Source: Colias croceus (Eukaryota; Arthropoda; Insecta; Lepidoptera; Pieridae). Taken from it: a DNA stretch of 64,000 nucleotides. The stretch lies in NCBI RefSeq assembly GCF_905220415.1, contig NC_059541.1, positions 6,770,501 to 6,834,500 on the forward strand, read 5' to 3'. Numbering within the stretch: the stretch's first letter is position 1; every line of letters begins with the position of its first letter. The notes under the pieces were generated by a model. It was given only the letters and a program-made list of their open reading frames with translations. It was not told the DNA's origin and ran no database searches. Shown here one piece after another: positions 11,487-21,978 of the stretch. A program made the translations under genes and the position numbers.

Positions 11487-13864
11487 GTAAGTCGATTGTT
11501 ATACTTATTTTTATGAAAATAAATCTAGCATCGCGGGGGTGAAGGGTAGGTGGGAGGCGGACACGCGCAGGCTCGCTCGCGCGCCTCACTGCCGTCACGT
11601 GATCGTAGTGTTGTGACCTGACCAACGCTGTACTCGATATAAAGTTTACTAGAAGAACTATATTTTAACAAATTATTTATTTAACTTTAAAATTAAAACT
11701 CTTTTAAAAATGTATTATAAATAAATTTGTGGTGTGTTTTGTATGATACACTTTCTAATATTATGAATGCGAATGTATTATAGTGTAAATGTAATGTTAC
11801 GATATATTTTCTGAACCGCTAAATTGATTTTGAAGATTTTGATAGTAGAATGGATAAAATTAAATAAAAAAATTATTAATATTATTTATTATATTATCAT
11901 TTTAAATTATTGATTATTCCTTAATATTTTTTACCATTTTTAAAACATTATTATTATTGTTTGATTTATTATTAAAGAAATAGCACTAAACCCGATCTTT
12001 TATTTTATTAACTTTATTATTTAAAAAGTACTCACGTTTTTCTGATATTCCAATTAAACATATTTTTTTAAAGTACTTATAATTAATACAAGAAAATTTC
12101 TTATATAATATTTAATATTCAAATGGAATAAACAAACTTTATTCAGTTGGTAAACAAATAAAAAAATTACATATTTATACTTTATTCATATATTTTTCCT
12201 TTAATAACTTATTGAACATAAAATTTACTTATGATACATATTTATTTACATAAATTATCGATAGTTCAACACGCAATTGATACCTACCCATCCCTATTTG
12301 TCACACACACATCTATATAGTATCTATAGCTCATCTGCCTACGATCCGCACTAGGCAATTTGTGCAATACACTCGCTCTATACTATTGTAATATATACTC
12401 TAAGGTTAAACGACATTTCCCACATTTTTTGGTATTTTTCTTTACAAGTGTGTGATCCACAGGTGTGATGTGGGTGTGATCCAACTAATAAATTATGATT
12501 TATAATTTTGGTGTGAGTACATGATAAAATGAAATGAAAAAATGAAAAAAGAAAAAATGACAAAACTAAATAGCCTGTGACGACAATGCACAGGCATGAC
12601 GAAAGATTTTGAAATCCTCTTCCATAATGTGTGTATACGTTTACTATACAAGAAAAACCCTATATTTCGGTAATATACTTAAATTTAACGAAGATAAAAG
12701 CCATTTTTCAAAAAATATTTATTAACTGTGCCAAAACAGCTCGCAGGTGTCATGGCGTAGGCGTGACGTCACTCTTTGGTAAATACGTAATTATTTGTAC
12801 GCATTGCGAAGAAAATTAAAGAAATATTTATTTAATATGTGTTATAGAAACGAATTTCAAAGTTTATAAGTAGTGTGCAGTATTGCAGTGTGAATCCACA
12901 TAAAAATAATGCTCAAAAATGTGTTAGTAATTATTTCAAGCGAGAAAATAATAAGAAATTATTGTATAAAGTTGGCGCGGAGAACCCCGAAACCACGTAT
13001 TCGTGAATTCGCAATTATATTTCTGTTCTGGGTCGATAAAGCATACGTGAAACAATAGAAAATAAATAAAAATGCGTATTCTCAACATATTCATAACAAC
13101 AAAATACATCTGGCGTGAGTTGTTTACTTAATCGTGACGTCACGCGTGTTTTAGTCAAAATGGCGAACTGCAGAATTTCAATGTTTTATTTTATTGATAA
13201 TCTCATTAATCTTAATGTTTTGAAGATTTTTAAGTCACTATATTTAATTTATTTATTATACATTTTCCCTTAAAAACACTAATACGATCATTTATGGATA
13301 CTGTCGTGATGCCTCACACATTGGCACATGTCTCATTGCTGCCTGGCAAGCCACTTGCGATGAACGTACAGGGCTCCAGATTGATATAAATCAATAAACC
13401 TGAAAGTTTCTTCATTGCTCCACAATACTGAAATTTTAGGCGATCAAATAATACCTTTAATTTAATATAAAAATAAAATTCTAGTTCTAGTACGCAACAA
13501 AAAGTGCACTATCCCGGTCAGCGATCGGTGACGATTGACGAACTAAACAATGGCCCATTGTGTGAACACCACAGGCCACGCTACGCCACGATTCCTTTGA
13601 AGTGTGCCCAAAAAACCGACAACTCCCCGATTGCGCGCCACGACCGCGACAGACAATTGCCCGCCAGTGTAAACAATGGCAATGTAGCATGGGCCATTGT
13701 GTAGAATCTACTGGGGGCTTAATGGATTTTGGCAGTTGACTGATGACAGTGACTGTCAATGATATTTTAAACGTCTGCGGTCTGACGTTTGTATTTTGAC
13801 GTCAACAAAAATATATTTTGTTTACATTAAAAACATTTACTTTTTCGAATACCCTTGATTTTAA
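11487..13864. other. AT-rich intergenic stretch with CRE-like palindromes
   Basis: No coding exon was recognised; short frames here lack domains. Two TGACGTCA palindromes, each in the context CGTGACGTCAC, occur at 12764-12771 and 13135-13142. A third, less exact copy (TTGACGTCAA) is near 13797. A small inverted-repeat element lies at 13547-13700. Confidence 0.45.
13547..13700. repeat. Small MITE-like inverted repeat
   Basis: ACAATGGCCCAT at 13547 pairs with ATGGGCCATTGT ending at 13700, and related CAATGG words lie internally. The element is GC-richer than its surroundings and non-coding. The target duplication is not resolved. Confidence 0.45.
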
Positions 13865-13993
13865 ATGTTGACCCCATGTTTTAATATCGAAAAAATATGC
13901 TCTGGAAGCCATAGCAAAATTTGTGATACTATTCATGAACATTCAGATTTTGAAGTATCAACAGTAAGCACTGATCATGGCTATTCTTCATAG
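13865..13993 (+). other. Upstream ORF overlapping the TMEM60 start codon
   Basis: A 42-codon frame beginning MLTPCFNIEK starts at 13865 and ends at TAG 13991-13993. It overlaps the TMEM60 ATG (13977) in another frame. If the TMEM60 mRNA begins upstream of 13865, this would be an overlapping uORF. A GTAAGC donor-like site inside it (about 13963) offers the alternative that it is part of a spliced 5' exon. Confidence 0.35.
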
Positions 13994-14381
13994 AGCGCTA
14001 TTTACATGGTTCATATTATTAGTATTTCTTATACTACTTTGTCTACGTCTCGAATCAAGAACACACTGGAATTGGTTCATTGTTTTTATTCCTATGTGGG
14101 TGTATGATAGCATTCTATTGATATATGTTATATTCCACATGGTTTCCCACTGCAGAAATGGACTAGAAAGGTTTCGCGGGACTATAAACAAAAATGTATG
14201 GTATATTGCTGCTATAGGACTGAAAATGGCAGCTCAAATTATAATTTGCATTAAACTAGAATACACTAAAGTAAACCTCCCAATTTATGTTGTTATGACT
14301 CCAATTTGGATGTTACTGCCAGTTTTGTGTGTGGAAGTTTTTATGCACCTTATAAAAAATTCGAGCAGAAGTAGATATTGA
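13977..14381 (+). CDS. TMEM60: TMEM60 homologue, four-pass membrane protein
   Basis: Intronless, 134 aa, almost the length of the vertebrate protein (133 aa). Four hydrophobic segments lie at about residues 8-25, 34-55, 73-92 and 100-122. The family block WNWFIVFIPMWVYDSILL is close to the vertebrate form W-N-W-F-L-I-F-I-P-V-W-I-F-D. The loop after TM2 is basic and contains Cys. The molecular function of TMEM60 is not established. The start is the first ATG of the frame. The Ig-domain gene begins only 170 bp downstream on the same strand, so the two may share a promoter or transcript. Confidence 0.92.
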   Translation: MAILHRALFTWFILLVFLILLCLRLESRTHWNWFIVFIPMWVYDSILLIYVIFHMVSHCRNGLERFRGTINKNVWYIAAIGLKMAAQIIICIKLEYTKVNLPIYVVMTPIWMLLPVLCVEVFMHLIKNSSRSRY

Positions 14382-14551
14382 ATATTTGTCTAGAAGATAA
14401 AATGCATTTAAGTATAAATGACCATGTGACTTTGAGATAAATTTAAACTTGGCACTCATCCATTGACATCAGTGATGTGTTTGCACAGTAATGACAAAAT
14501 TTTGGTTGTACAGTGATATAACATAACCCATAAGTGACTTAATTTTATATA

Positions 14552-15775
14552 ATGCCATCAATAATGAGTAATATACCCGACGTAAAATCAACAATAGTGA
14601 AGGAAGTGCCTATGGGATCAACTGCCGTTTTGAACTGTATCAGTAATGACTTTAATCACAATTTCATGTTTTGGCTTTTTGACAAAAACAAGGTTATTGG
14701 TCCAGGAAACTTGTATGATGAAAGGAAATACAAGTATGAAGTTTTATCCGGAAGACTCCATATTGATGTAAGCTTATTATTCCAATGATATTTTAATTTC
14801 GAACTATCATATTCTAATTGTAATTAAAATTATATAAGGCCAGAATGTATACCAGAATAAAAATATTTTAGTAACCAATATTTTTGTTGATTCAGGCGAT
14901 ATCCACATCTTTTTTTTTAAATATGAATGACTTTCTATTCCTCTCTTTTAGAATGTATCCCCAACAGAATCTGGCTATTACAAATGTGTTTCAAAGAACC
15001 TTGATGGATCAGGGATAGCTGTTGGAGAAGTGGAGATGATAGTAAAGGGATCAACATTCACTGCAGCAGATGCTGTGAAGCTGGTTGCCATTGTTCTGTC
15101 TATCCTTGTGATCATCACTTGTGCTGTGATTTACTTCAGGCTTAGGAAACAGTGGAAAAAGTATGACGGGAGAACTGTTGTTCCAGGTAATCTTTGTAAT
15201 AATTATTATGATATGTCCATACATTACTAGTAATTCCAACAAAGATTAAAATAATTAATATTAATAACTATTCAAATAATAAGGTCTGTTGGCTTGGTTG
15301 GTAGTGACCCTGCCTTCCAAGCCAGAGGTGGTGGGTTTGATTCCCACCCAGGGCAAATATTTTAGTGATGAACATGTTTGCTCCATGTCTAGGTGTTAAT
15401 TATATATATACGTATATAATATATAGGTATTTATTTAAAAATTAAAATTATATATATGTATGTTTATCAGCCATTTGATTTCCATAACAGCGAAAGCTTA
15501 GTACAGGATCAGATTGTGCTGTGGTAAAAATGTCCTGAACTATTTATTTATTTAATATTTATAATTTTTTCTTTTCAGTGGATGATGAAGATGAGGAAGG
15601 TGATGAAATATACAACCGCACAACAACTTCTATAACAGAACCTGTACCTGGCCCTAGTAGGAACCCATCTTCAGAGCATTTGATATATGGTATAGACAAT
15701 CAAGGCCTGGACACTGATTTTAATTCTGTGTTTGAAAACATACAAATAAAATCTCCACAGGCTAGCTTGATATAA
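14552..15775 (+). CDS. Single-pass membrane protein with one Ig-like domain, 3 exons
   Basis: Exons 14552-14767, 14952-15186 and 15579-15775 join in phase to 215 aa. An Ig-like V/I fold is visible: LNC (first Cys), FMFWLF (core Trp), then SPTESGYYKCVSKN (D/E-S-G-Y-Y-x-C, second Cys). A transmembrane helix follows (VKLVAIVLSILVIITCAVIY), then a basic stop-transfer stretch (RLRKQWKKY). The cytoplasmic tail is acidic (DDEDEEGDE) and Ser/Pro-rich. I do not know a named orthologue. The called start lacks a signal peptide; an in-frame stop lies just upstream of 14552, so a missing 5' exon or an unusual leader is possible. Intron 2 carries a SINE. Confidence 0.7.
15283..15562 (+). mobile_element. 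tRNA-derived SINE
   Basis: The head is tRNA-like: GGCTTGGTTGGTAGTGACC (A-box region), then GGTTTGATTCCCACCC (B box GGTTTGATTCC). It ends in a simple ATTT tail. It sits in intron 2 of the Ig-domain gene and is co-oriented with it. This head and tail pattern is common in Lepidoptera. Confidence 0.75.
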
Positions 15776-15845
15776 TTCATTAATTATTGTAGACTATAGT
15801 ACATTTGATGAAACTTAAGTGATATACTTAAAGAATATAATATAA

Positions 15846-16033
15846 CTAGCTTACCGCCCGCGGCTTCGCCCGCTTTGTCTACAACCTAAGAAATTATATA
15901 CTTAAACCTTCCTCTTGAATCACTCTATCTAATAAAAAAAAACCGGATCAAAATCCGTTGCGTAGTTTTAAAGATTTAAGCATACAAAGGGACATAGGGA
16001 CAGAGAAAGCGACTTTGTTTTATACTATGTAGT
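15846..16033 (-). mobile_element. Short non-autonomous Helitron-like element
   Basis: Read on the minus strand it ends GGGCGGTAAGCTAG followed by T, the CTRR|T type of Helitron 3' end, with a GC-rich hairpin-forming stretch just before. The 5' part (ending near ACTATGTAGT on the plus strand) is less exact. It lies between the convergent Ig-domain and ANAPC4 genes. Confidence 0.55.
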
Positions 16034-16324
16034 GAAGTGATTATTTAAGTATTTCACTTAATTAATAAAATACATTTTAATTTTGTATTAGTCATGATAT
16101 TATATATATGCCATAAGGTGAAAAGTGTACATTCTAAAGTAGGTCTCAGTAATTTATAGCATATATTATTAGCATATATATATTGTTGTATTGATACAGT
16201 AATAGCTTTGTATTGTATAGTGTAATTTCTGTGAATTATTTTTTAATTTCATTCTTGTTATTGAACTATAGTAGGTATAAATCTACATGTAGATATTGTG
16301 AATAATTTACTAAGATAAAATATA

Positions 16325-16330
16325 TTTATT
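16325..16330 (-). terminator. Candidate poly(A) signal of ANAPC4
   Basis: AATAAA on the minus strand, about 28 nt past the stop codon. A second AATAAA at 16353-16348 is too close to the stop to be the main signal. Confidence 0.4.
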
Positions 16331-16357
16331 TTTTGGTGTATTCTCTTTTTATTTACA

Positions 16358-19300
16358 TTAAAATGTGATATTTCCTGCAGTCGCATTACTAGTAGATGCA
16401 ATAGTTTCACTGTTATTCGTTAAATTTGATTGTGGAGTTGTGTCCAACGTGTCATCATCTTCATCCTCACCGTTTATTTCCATTTCAAAAACTCTTACTC
16501 TCCTTTGTATATTCGAAAGCACAACAGCAACCTTTCGCGCCCCTGACACTGCTATTTTAGTTCCATTCAATTTTTCTAAAACTTTAAATACACTGGGATC
16601 TAATAATGGAGAAAGATCTATTTTTTCCATGTCTTCATTGAAAATGATATTCCTACATTTCATATTAAACTCTTGTGAATTCTCTAAAGCAATTTTTAGA
16701 GGCAGTTGTACAAATATAGTGCTGTCTTCCATGTATGGATGCTTCAATAGTAAAGACAGATATTCAGGTGAATAGAATTGTATGTCTAATATTTCTAAAT
16801 TTTCATCTGATGTAGGTTTGTTGTCCTTAAGTAAACTTGGGGAAAAGAAATATTCACATGTTGTAGCTGAGCATAACCTTTCCTTGACACTTACGGACAT
16901 AAAATAAAGTCCCTGCTGTGGTATTTTTGTATTGACTATGGCCATCATGAATCTTTGCTGCTTGGGATCAAATATTTGAGAAATTCTTACATTTTCATTT
17001 ACATTCAAATCTTCGTCACCATCATAGCATTTTATATTATACAAAACAGAAAAGTTCTTTGCTATATCTTTATGATGAATATCAAAAACCTCCTCAACTT
17101 CACGGTTTAAGTATTTCTGTTGTTGTACCAGTGAAAATTTCTTAAATTCAGATGTTAAATAAATTGTATCATCGTCTTTCAAAAGGCATGCATTTTCCTT
17201 AAGAATTTTATGCCAAGGATTGTCCTCATCATCTGGTAAAATTGTTAATTCGTTATCTTGTAAATATTGACCCAATCTTTCTAAATTAAATTTCATAGGC
17301 TTTTCTTCAGTTTCCTCTTCATTTTCCACTTGTACATTGTCAAAGTTGTATAAGAAATCAGCAATATGTGTTAACTCCTGCTGAGTTATTTTTACTATTT
17401 CACTAGGTGTGTGCTCATCCAATAATCGAACTATTGCCACAAATAACCAACGGAAGAAAGCTTTGTAATTTCGCATTGACACATCTATGACCTGCTGCAA
17501 TTCTAGACATTTGTTTAAAAATGCAAAGCTAGCTCTTATTGCAGATGTCACCTTAGCTTCATCAAGACCTAATACCTGAAAAATAAAATTAAATAAGAAC
17601 AATTACAAACTTTAATATGCATACCCATTCTAAATTCTATTTCAAATTTAATAGTGAAAAGTGTTGGTGTAATCTGGTACTATACAATGAAGTTGATAAA
17701 TACCTTATATCGATCTGGTATTTTAGCAAGGCCTCTCAGTTCAGACAAGTGATATACAAGATTTTGTCCAACAATATTCAACTGCTTCAAAACCAATTTT
17801 TGTATAGTTGAATAACTTAATTCAACTGAGCTACCAAATTTCTTCAGACCTTTTGCCGTAAGCTCTCTTAACAAAAACACTTCCAATTCATCAGAAGGTA
17901 CACCTGTAAGCAAAATTGAATAGTAAAATCAGAAGCGTTGAAACAATATATTCTCTACCACTCTTGTTTAACTATAATGTTACCGATAAAGCATTAATAA
18001 CGACATACAAATAAATTTAAGGAATAAAGAAAGAATAAATGAAAATTATAGAAATGCTACAACAGTAAGTATACCTAACATGAGTAGCTCCAATAAATCT
18101 GCAGAAACACCACCCTCTGGCACAGTTGATGCATAATATGCCATTTTTGTATCCATTTCTAATAAAATATGTTCCCATGCTTCATTAATGGCCTTCATAG
18201 TTTTATCAAGATGTGAAATCATTTGTACTATATGAACATGTTTATTGGCCACAATAGAAAGTTCTTCAGAGTAAGCAGATAAAACACTTGTATTTGTAAC
18301 AGAGACAATTATTCTGTTTGTATTTCTTTCAACATACAGCACCTGCATCACACTAAAATCATCTGACATTTGTATGTCTAGAATTTCATAATCTCCATAT
18401 TCATCTTTAGTAAATTGAGACATATGAACACTTCTATAGGGATATCTACCAAACACACTCATAAAGATATTTCCAGTACCATATGCAATCATCAACAAAT
18501 TGAGCTGGTTAAATTGGTCTAAATGATCTCCACAACCTTTTTCTTTTTCTTCAGTATTTCCACTTTTATATGGAAAACCTATAGTTGCTGGTGGCGTTTG
18601 TAAGAATATAGAGCAATCATCCTGTAAATTATTAAGATAATAAATTATAAAGAGCACAATAAGAAAATTAAGTTCATAAAAAATTTGAAAATTATATTTA
18701 CATATAAATTATATTCTGTTGCACTTTCCAAAGTACCAGCTTTAACAGCCCACCGAATACAGGGAATGCCATAGTTTTTATACTCTGATTCTTCTACAAC
18801 TTCTTGAACAAAGTCATATTTATCAATAATTGCTCTATCCTCTATATCCACAATATAAACACTTCCATTATTGTAACCAATTGCTATAGCCTGAAAAAAT
18901 ATAGTAAATATTCTAGTAGTGCTTTACTGAACTTAGTCATCTAAATTCAATTCTTACTGAACTCAGTCAATAGTTATTGGTTATCACATTCAGCGAGCTA
19001 GCATCTTAAATTCAGAAGAAAGGGTGGTTTCTGACTGGTTGAATCATTTTAAGTCAAATTAGAAGCACATTTAGGAGGCTCATAATATAATTGCATACAT
19101 GTAGATACTTAAAACTGAACCAACATGTTGCAGGCATATTTTTTTTTCAGCAAGAGTTGGGAGAAAAAAGTATTGACTTTAAATTGTGATATGATTTACC
19201 AGATGTGCTATATCATACAATATTGAATCAGTGTATGGATAATTCCTGACGTCTCTTGTTTCTAAAAATTCAGTGTCCATTATCTGATTTAGTACCTATC

Positions 19301-19778
19301 TAAATAATTTTGGACAGTGTGATCACATCTACTTATTTCTTATGTTACTTCTGAATTTGTAATAACTGCTTAAGCATAATACTTGAAAAATAATCTAATA
19401 CATACTTTACCATCTGGTCGCCAAGCCATTGAGTCCACGAGAACTTCTTCTGATGGTGGAGGTAAACACCAAACTTTTTGCCAATGAAGTCTGTGAACTT
19501 GTACTTCTCCTATAATCATACAATAGTTCATTTATATGAATTAAACACATTTCTAACTCATCAACTTGGGATTTAAATACAAAATATAGATGAATCACTT
19601 AGTGTTAACAAAACATAAATTTATAATGAAAAATAAAAAAAATGCAATAAATTATAAAGATTTATTCACCTTTATTATTGCTGAGAGCCAGTAAATCAAG
19701 CCGATGACTCCAAATCATAATTTCAACTTGATTGGCAACATGCCTCTCTTCCACTTTTCTCATACCACAATGATACAT
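16358..19778 (-). CDS. ANAPC4: ANAPC4, anaphase-promoting complex subunit 4
   Basis: Subunit of the APC/C ubiquitin ligase platform. Exons: 19778-19670, 19509-19406, 18890-18702, 18621-18075, 17903-17704, 17575-16358. All phases join to 788 aa (human 808). The N-terminus is the APC4 WD40 region (VEIMIWSHRLDLLAL, then SMAWRPDGKAIAIGYNNGSV). The central helical region has TVPEGGVSADLLELLMLG, then the family landmarks LTAKGLKKFGSSVELSYSTI and VIDVSMRNYKAFFRWLFVAI, then FNLERLGQYLQD. The C-terminus is acidic with Asn/Thr-rich residues, as in other insects. The start ATG at 19778 has no in-frame ATG upstream in the read sequence. The exon 2 donor GTATGT at 19405 was preferred over a nearer GTAAAG because it keeps the frame. 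The gene is convergent with the Ig-domain gene. Confidence 0.96.
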
Positions 19779-20740
19779 TTTGCTTTTCTTTTTAATATTT
19801 CTTATTAAACAATGTTCTATGCAACCCGTTTTAAATTCACAAGTGAATAGGTAACGATAGACGATATTCCGTACTCAATGCAATAATACTACATAGGTAC
19901 TACCTACCAAGAAACTGTTAACTGTATCGATATTAACTCGTAAGCGTAAGCTTTTGGCGTAAGCGCGCCGTAATAAATTATTGGTGATATTATTTTACAG
20001 TTCTTTAAAATTAACAATTATTTATTTGTGTTAGGCCAAAAGATACAATTTAAAATAAATTCAGTGTGACCATATGTAAATTGTAATTTGTATGTCCGTC
20101 ACAGTCTCACAGATCTGTCATCTGACAGCAGTGTTGCCACCTTGATTTACTAAAAGTGTGACTAAAAGGGTCAAGTCAGCGCTACGCGAGCCAGGCCGGG
20201 CGCGGCGCTCTGAAAAAAGTCTGAAAAGCTTAAGAAAGGGCTAAAAATTAATCAAAGCCATCGTGATTACCCATGAATAATTTAGTCGCGAGTACCGCCA
20301 GAACGCGTATAAAAGTGATACTTTTTTATAATGTGCGTTGAGTTCGCGGTAAATTCGAAGCGGAGTTTTTATTCGCAGAGCTTTCTCCACTACGCCTTTA
20401 GCTGAACACTTTTTTAATTTTCTACCATATGAGATGATCCATACTTTAATAGGCAACATGCGAATAAAATATATTACTTTTTTTTTTAATAATAAATCAG
20501 TTCACCCAACATTCGACATAATATTGTACTCAGAGGTAACAATGAGACAGTCGACTTAAGGGGGACTCCCACTCCCCCTGTGATGGCGGGTACGGGGTAA
20601 TAGAGACCTAGTTTTTGAGAAAACCATTGAAGTTTCTTTTCTATGTTCTGTTGGATTTTTACGAGTGGGGCGGGCACAGATCTACTACCACAGATCTGTG
20701 GGGGCGGGAAAATCATCATCCGTTTCGTAACCTAACCTAT
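19779..20740. other. Upstream region of ANAPC4, no gene recognised
   Basis: Holds the presumed ANAPC4 promoter (about 19790-20140). A GC-rich patch lies near 20175-20215 and another at 20555-20710. The open frames at 20241-20459 and 20486-20719 (minus) show no domain and are probably chance. Confidence 0.4.
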
Positions 20741-21306
20741 AGTTCGGACATCGCCCATTTTTGCAAGTGACTACTATCAAGCTAATTTTCCGTTTGTAGC
20801 TTTATTTTGATGAGACGCCCAATAATTTCGTGTACGAAAGTCTCGATTGTGGTAGCTAACAGAGATAACAAGGATAAAAAATTTTGATTTGATGGTTCTC
20901 AAATATTTATTACTAACTGAATTTATTTTTTTGTTCAATCTCAAGATAATTACCTAAATTATTCGAAAAAATATTTGTCCTACAAAATCTATGGTTGGTT
21001 CAAAGAGTCCCCCTTTCCAAAGTGTATCGATAACGAGGTCATCATAAATGATTACTAACAAGCTGATTTTTTTGTTTTCACTTAATTAATGTTTATATAA
21101 TTCAACAGACATATTGTCCTACAAATTGCGTAATAAATATTTGAGAACCATCAAATCAAAAAATTTTATCCTTGTTATCTCTGTTAGCTACCACAATCGA
21201 GAGTTTCGTACACGAAATTATTCGGGGTCTCATCAAAATAAAGCTACAAACGGAAAATCAGCTTGATAGTAGTCACTTGCAAAAATGGGCGATGCATCCT
21301 GAACTA
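20741..21306. repeat. Long imperfect foldback element
   Basis: Arms of about 175-190 bp: 20741-20920 and 21131-21306 are inverted copies with a few differences (for example GATGAGACGCCC against GATGAGACCCCG). The terminal word is AGTTC..GGACATCGCCC against a slightly longer copy with ATGC inserted. The spacer is AT-rich and non-coding. The target duplication was not resolved. Confidence 0.75.
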
Positions 21307-21978
21307 CTACTGTTTATGTTTTAAGTTCATATCTATACTAATATTATATAGCTGAAGAGTTTGTTTGTTTGAACGCGTTAATCTCGGGAACTACCGTAAA
21401 ATGCTGTAACATTGCCTTTATAGCTCAACATTGCCTAAATTCAAAAAAGTTAAATTATTCCCGCTGCGAAATGTTTTTTATTGTCTATGGTATTACTAAA
21501 AGCAAGTCGGCAATCTGTATGGCAACATTCAATCACACGTCACTCCAAATTTTAGATAACAAACTGTCAGAGTCCTTTTCATTGTCGGTGCGGATACTCG
21601 CTTTTTACCGGCTCTCAGGAAAATTTCATTTTGTGAATATTTATGCTTTATTTCCTAGCGTAATATGTTATATAGCAAAGAAAATATGCTCTTTTATGTA
21701 TTTTAACTGTTTTTTCTGTATTATATCTTAATTTAAACCGTTAAATCATGGTCGGCAAAGTTGTGTCAGATTTTCGCAACTTTTTACTCAACATTATCTA
21801 GGGTTAGGGCTGCCCCTTTTAATTTTTTCAACAAACTCTTAATCGACCGTGGTTTTGCTTGTATAATTTTTTTTTTGTAATTGATCTAACAACGTTTTAT
21901 AGAAGCTAGAACTATTGTTTCTTTATTTATCATCATCAGAAATTAAGGATGTCGAATTTAATTTTCTTTAAGTCATTT

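Noticed and set aside
15340..15356. tRNA-like B box (GGTTTGATTCC)
   Set aside because: Not a tRNA gene: no acceptor-stem pairing or anticodon arm; it is the head of a SINE.
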